A stretch of 6,251 nt of DNA, from positions 1-6,251 of the forward strand of contig CALELC010000179.1 in assembly GCA_937904535.1 (NCBI GenBank). Reading direction: 5' to 3'. Positions 1 to 6,198 of the stretch are shown here, one piece after another (position 1 is the stretch's first letter; every line of letters begins with the position of its first letter). The position numbers and the translations under genes were made by a program. Source of the DNA: an uncultured Planctomycetaceae bacterium. Its GTDB lineage: Bacteria > Planctomycetota > Planctomycetia > Pirellulales > Pirellulaceae. The notes beneath the pieces are model-generated. The model saw only the letters and a list, made by a program, of their open reading frames with translations. It did not search any database and was not told where the DNA came from.

Positions 1-9
1 GAGCCGCAG

Positions 10-25
10 AGGCTGCGAACAGCCT
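10..25 (-). terminator. Possible hairpin downstream of the lipoprotein gene
   Basis: On the minus strand AGGCTG-TTCG-CAGCCT forms a 6-bp stem closed by a UUCG tetraloop, about 54 nt after the lipoprotein stop codon. An alternative stem, CGCAG-AGG-CTGCG on the plus strand (5-17), overlaps it. The window ends before any following U-tract could be seen, so termination is only a possibility. Confidence 0.3.
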
Positions 26-79
26 TCAACCGGTACAGCAAACGAGTGCGAGAGAGGGGGCTAATGGGCAGTTGGAGGC

Positions 80-538
80 TCAGTCCTCAACCACTAACTC
101 CAGCCGGTTTTTGCCATCGGCTGTGATCTCGACCGTGATCGGCGAGGTCTCTGGGGTGGTGTAGGCCTTGGGGACCTTGAGCACTGCCCCGGCATGCATG
201 CCGTCCAGCGGGGGTGGGATATCAACCGTCACTTTGTGCTGACCTAAGACCGCGCCGTCGCCCCGTGTGTAGGTGGACAGCTCAAAGTTACCGTTCTCAT
301 CGATTGCCCCGACCGCGGGATTTCCTTTGCCGAGTGGATGCAAGGTGATCGCGCCGTGGTCAATCGGTTTGCCGTTGTACATCACTGTTCCGCCGGCCGG
401 CGCTGTCGGTGGCAAATTGGGATCGCGCGCTGGGCCACACCCCGTTGCAAGCAAACTCATCGTGGCCAATGCAAGGGCGCAATACCGAGATGAGCTGCGG
501 AGGGACGCATGGCTGACTGAATGACGCATTAAACTCAT
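80..538 (-). CDS. Small transthyretin-like (carboxypeptidase-regulatory-like) lipoprotein
   Basis: This 152-residue protein is predicted to be exported and lipid-anchored. A basic N-terminus (several Arg up to residue 18) is followed by a hydrophobic stretch (about 20-32) and a lipobox-like LLATGC, with Cys34 as the lipidated residue; Ala at -3 is acceptable but not the commonest choice. A Pro-rich linker follows (about 36-47). The rest reads as one small beta-sandwich with the family pattern GTVMYNGKPIDHGAITLHP (50-68), then GAIDENGNFEL (77-87), then GQHKVTVDIPPP (99-110). That pattern is typical of the short transthyretin or carboxypeptidase-regulatory-like lipoproteins abundant in planctomycetes, whose molecular role is unknown. 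It lies 121 nt downstream of the DUF1559 gene on the same strand, a recurrent pairing in this phylum, so co-transcription is likely. The start at 538 has a weak upstream GAGTGGA about 9 nt away; Met4 is a possible alternative. Family assignment is fairly sure; function is unknown. Confidence 0.88.
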   Translation of the reverse strand: MSLMRHSVSHASLRSSSRYCALALATMSLLATGCGPARDPNLPPTAPAGGTVMYNGKPIDHGAITLHPLGKGNPAVGAIDENGNFELSTYTRGDGAVLGQHKVTVDIPPPLDGMHAGAVLKVPKAYTTPETSPITVEITADGKNRLELVVED

Positions 539-597
539 TTTAATTTTCCACTCACATTTGAATCCATCAAAAACACATCAGACACAAACCGGATAGG

Positions 598-640
598 AGA
601 GGTGCTACCACGGTAAAGCTAAGCGTGTGGCAGCACCTCT
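598..640 (-). terminator. Strong hairpin between the DUF1559 gene and the lipoprotein gene (attenuator, processing site or partial terminator)
   Basis: Two 14-nt arms (598-611 and 627-640) are inverted repeats around a 15-nt loop. On the minus-strand transcript the arms read AGAGGUGCUGCCAC and GUGGUAGCACCUCU. They pair over all 14 positions, with one G-U wobble at arm position 10. On the plus strand that same pair would be an A-C mismatch, so the structure favours RNA made from the minus strand. It starts 19 nt past the DUF1559 stop codon. No U-tract follows immediately; a run of five U occurs about 25 nt further on. It is therefore not a textbook intrinsic terminator. It may stabilise the upstream mRNA 3' end or cause partial termination that lowers lipoprotein expression. 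The structure is seen directly; the role is inferred. Confidence 0.6.
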
Positions 641-659
641 GGTATCTCGGTTCAGCAAG

Positions 660-1616
660 CTACTGGTCGATTCCTCCGAGCGGCATTCCGTCCTGTGGGT
701 GGACGGATTGTTGGTACTTGGTCAGGTCGATCGTTTCGGAGACAAAATTGGTGCTTCCATCGACTCGCAGAAATTGAACGCCACCGGGGTGAAAACTGTT
801 GGCGGTGAAGCCATCAAGCCAGCCGTGCTGCGCCGCGGTGCGCTGCCCGATTCGTGTGTAGATGCGGTGGACGTGATTCGGGCCACGGTGGCTGGACATG
901 GGTGAATGCCAAGCCATCCAACTTGACCATGCATACCACTCCGGCGAGATTTCGCCTACGAACAACACATTCGTGGTGCCGTCGATGACATCCTTCATGC
1001 CCAGTGGCTTGCCTTCGCGGCGGTCGAACATTGCATGTGGATAAGCGGAGGTGCCAAAAGGAATGTCATAGCCATGTCCATTGAACCCCTTGTAAGTCGT
1101 GACGCCCAGCGGAGCCTCGCGAGGGCAAGTGGCATGCGGAAAACACCAATTGGACCAGAGGTACTGCTCTCCGCTTTTATTTACCTCTCCTGAAGGATCG
1201 CTCGGACAGAGGTACGGCGACATCGGTTTGCGAGCGAGCTCGAGATTGGAGGGTGTGCCCACCGTGCTCATGATCGGCAAGCTGAAATTGATCTGGTTGT
1301 GAAAGGCGTCCTGCTCAAGGAACGGCAGGATTAGCGCCCGCCAGCTGATGCCGCTGTTCTGGGCTGGCGGGCCATAACTATTGCCGCCGTGCGTTGCCCA
1401 GGCTTGATTTTTGGGAAACACCTTGAAGGTGTCGTGATAGTTGTGGAGTGCCAATCCGATTTGTTTGAGATTGTTGGAGCACTGCATCCGGCGAGCCGCC
1501 TCGCGGGCGGATTGAACGGCTGGTAAGAGCAGCCCAACCATCACTCCAATGATTGCGATCACAACCAGCAGTTCGACGAGCGTAAATGCGTTCCGGAATG
1601 TCTTGACGTATCTCAT
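660..1616 (-). CDS. DUF1559 prepilin-like protein with H-X9-DG C-terminal motif
   Basis: This 318-residue protein is of the planctomycete DUF1559 (SBP_bac_10) class. The N-terminus is a type IV prepilin-like signal: basic leader MRYVKTFRNA, then FTLVELLVVIAIIG (11-24) with Glu15 at the +5 position, continuing to about residue 32 as one hydrophobic helix. The conserved segment AVQSAREAARRMQCSNNLKQ (33-52) follows, then an extracytoplasmic body with LCPSD (136-140) and Cys residues at 46, 137, 158 and 164. The C-terminus carries HPGGVQFLRVDG, in which His276 and Asp286-Gly287 fit H-X9-DG exactly. The residue before the predicted cleavage site is Ala10, not the usual Gly. I chose the Met at 1616 because GAGAGGG lies 4 nt upstream and it leaves a normal short leader; an in-frame ATG at 1655 has its purine-rich stretch directly abutting the start. 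Family members are thought to be pseudopilin-like envelope or secretion components, but their role is not established. Confidence 0.93.
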   Translation of the reverse strand: MRYVKTFRNAFTLVELLVVIAIIGVMVGLLLPAVQSAREAARRMQCSNNLKQIGLALHNYHDTFKVFPKNQAWATHGGNSYGPPAQNSGISWRALILPFLEQDAFHNQINFSLPIMSTVGTPSNLELARKPMSPYLCPSDPSGEVNKSGEQYLWSNWCFPHATCPREAPLGVTTYKGFNGHGYDIPFGTSAYPHAMFDRREGKPLGMKDVIDGTTNVLFVGEISPEWYAWSSWMAWHSPMSSHRGPNHVHRIYTRIGQRTAAQHGWLDGFTANSFHPGGVQFLRVDGSTNFVSETIDLTKYQQSVHPQDGMPLGGIDQ

Positions 1617-1620
1617 GAGA

Positions 1621-1627
1621 CCCTCTC
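1621..1627 (-). promoter_or_regulatory. Ribosome binding site that decides the DUF1559 start
   Basis: On the minus strand GAGAGGG is followed by the 4-nt spacer TCTC and the ATG at 1616. It is the best Shine-Dalgarno match near either candidate start, and it supports the 318-residue form over the 331-residue form beginning at 1655. Confidence 0.55.
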
Positions 1628-1730
1628 GAAGAAACAGGATTTGAAAAGAACTCATCCTTCACGACGACGCAAACTTCCGCTGTAACGCGTTTGCTGATTG
1701 GATAAATCAAAGAAGCGGTTGTTGGCTTGC

Positions 1731-1761
1731 AATATACCGCACTTGTGACTGAGTCAATCAA
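1731..1761 (-). promoter_or_regulatory. Candidate sigma70-like promoter for the DUF1559-lipoprotein pair
   Basis: Reading the minus strand, a TATATT -10-like element lies at 1736-1731. Upstream are TTGACT (1757-1752, 15-nt spacer) and an overlapping TTGATT (1761-1756, 19-nt spacer). Neither spacing is the ideal 17, so the -35 choice is uncertain. Initiation just below 1731 would give a leader of roughly 105-110 nt before the ATG at 1616. The surrounding stretch is more AT-rich than the nearby genes. Planctomycete promoters are poorly defined, so this is only a candidate. Confidence 0.35.
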
Positions 1762-2101
1762 ATTTACTGGGAGTTTTTCGTCGCCCTATGCTAAATGCAG
1801 CTGCAATTTTGCTCCTAATAAGAGGTTCTTTCTCAGGATTGTTTGTGAAGCGAATATTTGTTCCGTCCTGGGGGTTTGATTTCGTGGACAGAATGCGAAC
1901 CGAAGGTTCTGGTGAACAATGCGGTTTTGGCCGGCGTTTGATCTGCCACAGTGTTGAAGTTATCTCGGGTGTGATTGCGGTGGGTGAGCGTCGTTTCGGT
2001 CTGCGGTTGCTAGCAAAAATGTCGGGCTTTTATTGGTTGTGAGTGCTTCATGTCGCAGTGGGGAGCAGGATTCGTGCGTTGATAGGTTTGGGGTCAATGG
2101 G

Positions 2102-3745
2102 TTATTGGGGTTCCGCCATGCAAAGCAATTGAGTTCGGGTGCGGATCAGCAAGTTTCTGCCTGAGATCGCTGGTGTGGCGATGATGCTCTCACCGACATC
2201 ATTAGCTGCGAGTTCTTCGTAGGTGTCGTTATCGCGGAGGACGAGCACGATACCGTTGCTGTTGGCGAGGTAGATCTTGCCGTCTCCTGAAACAGGCGAC
2301 GCAAAGTAACTGCCGCCGCGGCCCACGCGTTGCGGTCGGCGCAGCGGTTGTCCTTGTTGTGTGTCGAAGACGGTGGTGATGCCGCCTTCTTTAATCAGAA
2401 ACATGCGATTTTCGGAAACCAGCGGTGAGACGATATGGTCGGTATGGCGTGTGGGGTGCCGCCATAAGACATGCGACTGTGTGACATCTCCTTCACCACC
2501 GCCGCGAACCGCCAAAATGGCCTGAGACGCCGTGTCTTCTGCCGGCGTGTCGAAGGTGGCGCCGGCGAAGTTGTTGGGATGCATGAAGGCGAGATCGAGT
2601 TCACGACCTTCTAAGATGCCATCTTGATTGAGGTCGCCGCGGTCGAAGGTCTTGCGCAGGAAAGCATCGGGGATGGGTTTGTCGCCCATAAAAGCTTGGA
2701 TTTCGGACTTGGTCAGCTTGCCATCTTTCTGTCCGTTTTCAGCGCCATCCACGGCCGCTAACCACTGATTCGCAATGCCTGCGCTTTGCACGGAGATATA
2801 AACCACACCGTCGCGACAGATCGGTGTGGTTTTGATGTTTCTGAGCAGAGATTTGGCAAACCACCGTCGCTGGCCGGTTTTAGGATCATAGCCAATCAGC
2901 ATTCCGGTACCGGCGACCACAATCTCATCGCCTTGCGTGGTGCTGCAGACGACGGGATGCGAATAGTTGACCGCCATGTCCTCGCGGTTGTCTTGCCACC
3001 GTAGGGCACCCGTGACTCGATCAAATGCGTAGATCGCCGGATGCAGATCGTCATCTTGGCAGAAGATCACCAGATCGTCATAGAGTACTGGTGACATGCC
3101 CGGCCCCCATTTGAAAACAAAAAAAGGTGTGGGCAACTCTTGCCGCCAAGCATCGGCCCCCGACTGAGCGTCGACGGCGATCAGGCCGAGCGTGGAGAAA
3201 TAGAAGTAGACACGTTCGGCGTCGGCGGCTGGAGTGGTGCTGGCATGACTATTGGTTTCATGGATCTCTGCCAACTCTCCGGCGGGCCAGTCTCGCTGCC
3301 AAAGTTGAGTGCCCGACGCCAAGTCGAACGCGAATAAACTCACCGTGTTCGCGTCGGTCATCCCGCTGACGAAGACTCGTCCGGCGGCGACGACGGCACC
3401 GCCCACGCCGTCACCCACGGACGCCTTCCAGGCGACGTTGTGAATCTCCGAGAACTCGATGGGGAGGTCTTGAGCAGAGGGAGAAATGCCGCTGCTATTA
3501 GGTCCACGAAATTGCGGCCAGTCATCGTTGGCCTGGACTGTCAGTGCCAACAGGGCCACGGCCAAGCCGAAGGTTAACCTCAATACACAACGATCGCTCG
3601 TTGCGGTAGGTAAAGCTTGCTCCGATGGAACCGAAGAACCTACGGTCTCCGCACTTCCGCCAGCCGGTGTATGCAAGACCTGAGGTGTGAGCAGTTGGGC
3701 CGCGAAGCAACATCGCTTTTCCAGGAGAGGGATGATTTCGCGCAT
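2102..3745 (-). CDS. Exported PQQ-like (BamB-like) beta-propeller protein with inserted EF-hand pair
   Basis: This 547-residue protein has a hydrophobic segment at about 55-70 and a plausible signal peptidase I site after VQA (residue 72). The mature part opens with DWPQFRGP (75-82), the signature of planctomycete PQQ-like propeller proteins. Repeats of the form (I/L)xAxDxxTGxxxW are visible: FAFDLASGTQLW (138-149), IAVDAQSGADAW (189-200), YAFDRVTGALRW (239-250), IGYDPKTGQRRW (284-295), and weaker ones near 459-470 and 500-510. Between blades, about 331-390, lies an EF-hand pair: a degenerate loop at 337-348 (NGQKDGKLTKSE) and a canonical loop at 371-382 (DLNQDGILEGRE). The fold predicts a periplasmic scaffold or quinoprotein-like protein; binding of PQQ itself is not shown. 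The 54 residues before the hydrophobic core are unusually long for a signal peptide, and there is only a weak ribosome site at 3745. A TTG at 3583 (residue 55) is a possible alternative start. The gene lies 70 nt downstream of the fusion enzyme and may be in its operon. Confidence 0.9.
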   Translation of the reverse strand: MREIIPLLEKRCCFAAQLLTPQVLHTPAGGSAETVGSSVPSEQALPTATSDRCVLRLTFGLAVALLALTVQANDDWPQFRGPNSSGISPSAQDLPIEFSEIHNVAWKASVGDGVGGAVVAAGRVFVSGMTDANTVSLFAFDLASGTQLWQRDWPAGELAEIHETNSHASTTPAADAERVYFYFSTLGLIAVDAQSGADAWRQELPTPFFVFKWGPGMSPVLYDDLVIFCQDDDLHPAIYAFDRVTGALRWQDNREDMAVNYSHPVVCSTTQGDEIVVAGTGMLIGYDPKTGQRRWFAKSLLRNIKTTPICRDGVVYISVQSAGIANQWLAAVDGAENGQKDGKLTKSEIQAFMGDKPIPDAFLRKTFDRGDLNQDGILEGRELDLAFMHPNNFAGATFDTPAEDTASQAILAVRGGGEGDVTQSHVLWRHPTRHTDHIVSPLVSENRMFLIKEGGITTVFDTQQGQPLRRPQRVGRGGSYFASPVSGDGKIYLANSNGIVLVLRDNDTYEELAANDVGESIIATPAISGRNLLIRTRTQLLCMAEPQ

Positions 3746-3815
3746 CGGTCCACTTTGCGTAGCATGAGATCGGAATCAATTGGTATCTAAATAAAACGAT
3801 GAACGGAAACGGAGC
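3746..3815. other. Short spacer between the fusion gene and the propeller gene
   Basis: This 70-nt spacer is AT-richer than its flanks, with a TTTTATTTAG run on the minus strand. I see no clear terminator and no good -35/-10 pair, so read-through from the fusion gene into the propeller gene is the simplest reading. A TTGATT hexamer is present but has no convincing partner. Confidence 0.4.
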
Positions 3816-6176
3816 TTAGGTGAGTCGGCTAAAGCCGGTGTGACGTCGCTGGGTACCGGTGTCGTGAAGTCGCTGGCAGACGTCGGAGCGATCGATCGCC
3901 TCAGCGAGTTCGGCAAACACGGGTGCTGCCGCCGCTGCGTAGGCGGCGATGTGATGTTCTTGATGGGCGAAGCTGGGATAGAAGCCGCTGCCGGCAAGGA
4001 AACCTTGCCGAAGCATCCGCGCGGTGAATAGCGTCCCCAGTTCGGCAGCTTGTGGGTGTTCAAAGCTCAAATGCAGTAAGGCTGCGTGACCTGAAACCTT
4101 GACCGGCACACCGTAACGCTCTGACAGTGTCTGCCAGGTCTCGCGCATGAGATTGCCGATGTGGCTGGTATGTGCCGCGATCTCGATCTGCTGCAGTTTG
4201 TGGATGGTTGCCAGGGCGGCCGTTGGCCCGACCGCTTCGGTCCAATAGGTGCTTGAAATGAAGGTGGTTTGAGCAATATCCATCACCGCGCGGCGGCCGA
4301 TGACGGCGGACATCGGATGCCCGTTGCTCATGGCTTTGGCGAAGACGGCGATGTCCGGCTGGATACCATACTTCAGATGCACGCCGCCCAAATGCATCCG
4401 CCAGCCCGAGGAGATTTCATCGAAGATCAACACTGCTCCGCAGCGGTTACAAATTTCGCGTACACCTGCGAGGAACCCAGGCTCAGGCTCTGTCGAGCGA
4501 GTCGGCTCCATCACGACGGCAGCGATTTCGTGGGCATGCTGCGCCACATGCTGTTCCAGTTCCTGCAAGCGGTTGTAGCTGAATGGCAACGCCGTCCCGC
4601 CGAGCGCCTGGGGCACTCCTGCCGGCTCAAGGCCAGGCAACAGATGTCCGTTGAGTCCGTCGGTTGCTCCCTGCGGATGCAGATTCGCGGCGAGATACCA
4701 ATCCGACCAGCCGTGATAGCCACAGAAGGCGATCCGATCACGCTTGGTAGCGGCGCGGGCGATGCGGACAGCAATTGCCATCGCTTCACCGCCAGACCGC
4801 GCAAAGCGGGCTTGGTCGGCCCAGGGATGCAAGGCAATCAGCAGCTCTGCTAACTCGACTTCTTCGGCGGCATTGAGTGAGGACATTGCCCCCAAGCGGA
4901 TGCGGCGGACCACTGCCGCGGTCACGTCCGGGTCTGCGTATCCCAGCAAGCAGGAGCCGATCCCTGAGGTCGTCATGTCAATCAAGCGCCGGCCGTCCAG
5001 ATCGACCACCTCGCAGCCTCGGGCTTCGCGAGCATAGGCTGGCCAGAGTCCTGGAGCAAACATCTCCGGCCGTTTGCTGAGCAACTGGGTGCCACCCGGA
5101 ATCAGCTGCTTCGCGCGGAGATAGGTCGTTTGTGTCCGGGAGGGTTCCTGAGGCAATGGTGCGGACGGTTGTTCGTTAAAACGAACGTGAAATAGTTCGG
5201 CGGCGTTTCGCCAAAAGAGATTCTCAATATCGTCTTGCGACCACTGCGCGATCTCGGCCGCCTGCTTCATGGCTAACAGTTGTTCATAGATCGCTAGGAT
5301 CGGTCGACCGTCGCAATGAGGAAACTGTAACTTTAGGCGATGAGCATCGACGCCTTGCCAGGCCCTGCCCAAGGCGGCGTACTGGCCATGAAAGTAGGTC
5401 GCGTCGACGCCATCGGAACCGTAGAGGATGCGCCGCCGGTCCTCGTGCGAAAACAGGGTGATCAAGGGGCGTACGTCAGTTACTGCGGAGACGTCGTACC
5501 AGATGTTGGGCAGCTCACGGAGCTGAGCGATCGCTTGGCGGATGGGCCAATAGGTAAAGCTACGCGCGCAGTGAGCCAGGATCCATTTGATGCGGGGGTA
5601 GCGCGTGAGGGTATATTCGCGTAGGTCGCGGAGGTTCAGCTCGTCGGCGCAGCCCTGAAAGCGAGACAAGTGCAAGGTCACCCACAGCCCTAATTCGTTG
5701 GCGAGTTCCAATTGTGGGTGTGGAAGGAAATCTTCGATCCGGCACTGGGCGATGTCGCCGCTGACGGAGAAGACGCGATACGGCTTGAGTCCGACCACGC
5801 CGTGACTGCGAACATCACGCTCGATGTCGCGCACGCAGCAGGCTGGGGTGACGAGCCGGTTGAGGCGGGATTGTGGGTGTTGTTGAACCTGCGCCTGGCA
5901 CCACGCGTTGTAAGCTTGAACGTCGAGTCCAGGGAGCGGCGCTCCGAGGTATAAGAAATGGGTTTCGCGACCGGGATACAACTTTGCCGCCCAGGCCTGG
6001 GCGGTGGCAACATCCGTGAACGTCCACCGGCTGCTCTCCGGAGCGGTCGGTGCGAGATGCTGCGGATCGAACAGATGCATGTGAGCGTCAAACACCCGCA
6101 TGGGAACGAAGTCTTGAAGCTCTTCATCCCAAATCTGTTGATCGTGAGCGGAATAATCACGGAGCGAAACCGGCAT
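3816..6176 (-). CDS. Amidohydrolase (Amidohydro_2 type) fused to class III PLP aminotransferase (glutamate-1-semialdehyde aminomutase-like)
   Basis: A single unbroken frame encodes 786 residues with two enzymes and no signal peptide, so it is probably cytoplasmic. Residues about 1-335 are a TIM-barrel amidohydrolase: FDAHMHLFDP (29-38, His32 and His34 as the HxH metal pair), GLKPYR (129-134), TLHLSR with His169, ILAHCARS with His202, and YGSDG with Asp255. These match the metal ligands of the Amidohydro_2 superfamily. A linker of about 340-350 leads to a full-length fold-type I aminotransferase (about 350-765): SGGEA (461-465) in the phosphate-binding region, YHG (487-489) for cofactor stacking, IFDEISSGWR (584-593) with Asp586 facing the pyridine nitrogen, AKAMSNGHP with Lys614 as the Schiff-base lysine, and SSTYWTEAVGPTAALATI (641-658). 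The last segment resembles aminomutase-like enzymes of surface-polysaccharide clusters more than haem-pathway GSAM. The substrate is unknown. The start at 6176 is preceded by AGGG about 9 nt upstream and no earlier in-frame start exists before a stop. The C-terminus runs into a small palindrome. Confidence 0.93.
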   Translation of the reverse strand: MPVSLRDYSAHDQQIWDEELQDFVPMRVFDAHMHLFDPQHLAPTAPESSRWTFTDVATAQAWAAKLYPGRETHFLYLGAPLPGLDVQAYNAWCQAQVQQHPQSRLNRLVTPACCVRDIERDVRSHGVVGLKPYRVFSVSGDIAQCRIEDFLPHPQLELANELGLWVTLHLSRFQGCADELNLRDLREYTLTRYPRIKWILAHCARSFTYWPIRQAIAQLRELPNIWYDVSAVTDVRPLITLFSHEDRRRILYGSDGVDATYFHGQYAALGRAWQGVDAHRLKLQFPHCDGRPILAIYEQLLAMKQAAEIAQWSQDDIENLFWRNAAELFHVRFNEQPSAPLPQEPSRTQTTYLRAKQLIPGGTQLLSKRPEMFAPGLWPAYAREARGCEVVDLDGRRLIDMTTSGIGSCLLGYADPDVTAAVVRRIRLGAMSSLNAAEEVELAELLIALHPWADQARFARSGGEAMAIAVRIARAATKRDRIAFCGYHGWSDWYLAANLHPQGATDGLNGHLLPGLEPAGVPQALGGTALPFSYNRLQELEQHVAQHAHEIAAVVMEPTRSTEPEPGFLAGVREICNRCGAVLIFDEISSGWRMHLGGVHLKYGIQPDIAVFAKAMSNGHPMSAVIGRRAVMDIAQTTFISSTYWTEAVGPTAALATIHKLQQIEIAAHTSHIGNLMRETWQTLSERYGVPVKVSGHAALLHLSFEHPQAAELGTLFTARMLRQGFLAGSGFYPSFAHQEHHIAAYAAAAAPVFAELAEAIDRSDVCQRLHDTGTQRRHTGFSRLT
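3826..3837. repeat. Small palindrome overlapping the 3' end of the fusion gene
   Basis: CGGCTAAAGCCG is a short inverted repeat: four base pairs around TAAA, with an extra potential T-A pair. It lies within the last codons of the fusion gene and encodes part of the C-terminal tail TGFSRLT. It is too short and lacks an adjacent T-run for a normal terminator. It might belong to a dispersed REP-like intergenic element, which cannot be judged from one copy. Confidence 0.3.
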
Positions 6177-6198
6177 ACAACGAAGCCCTAGCGGTGCA

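Larger units (their letters stand above)
1617..2101. other. 485-nt intergenic region without a convincing gene
   Basis: This is the gap between the stop of the propeller gene and the start of the DUF1559 gene. The part nearest DUF1559 (about 1617-1765) holds the ribosome binding site and the candidate promoter. The rest (about 1790-2101) is G- and T-rich on the plus strand and has no recognisable protein, RNA gene, tandem repeat or strong terminator. The only small symmetries I saw are a 5-bp hairpin GAACC-GAA-GGTTC (1897-1909) and TGATT-GGATA-AATCA (1695-1709), both too weak to name. The longest open frame here (1788-2042, plus strand) is judged spurious. Confidence 0.6.

Noticed and set aside
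1617..1655. Upstream ATG at 1655 as the DUF1559 start
   Set aside because: It is in frame, but it adds 13 residues before the prepilin leader and its purine-rich stretch abuts the ATG, while the ATG at 1616 has GAGAGGG at a usable spacing.
1788..2042. 84-codon plus-strand open frame in the intergenic region
   Set aside because: It has no ribosome binding site before the ATG, the protein is not recognisable, and the composition follows the GT-rich bias of the region.
3606..3643. GTAGGT / ACCTAC inverted repeat inside the propeller gene 5' end
   Set aside because: Six-base arms 26 nt apart are expected by chance and do not extend.
3522..3779. 85-codon minus-strand open frame overlapping the propeller gene 5' end
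   Set aside because: It briefly seemed an alternative to the odd N-terminal extension, but it shows no recognisable motif and overlaps the signal-peptide coding region in another frame.
3746..3815. Dedicated promoter for the propeller gene
   Set aside because: TTGATT and TAGATA-like hexamers occur but are not in the right order or spacing.
4269..4853. 194-codon plus-strand open frame
   Set aside because: It lies wholly inside the aminotransferase half of the fusion gene, antisense, and its product shows no domain; it is a shadow of a well-supported gene.
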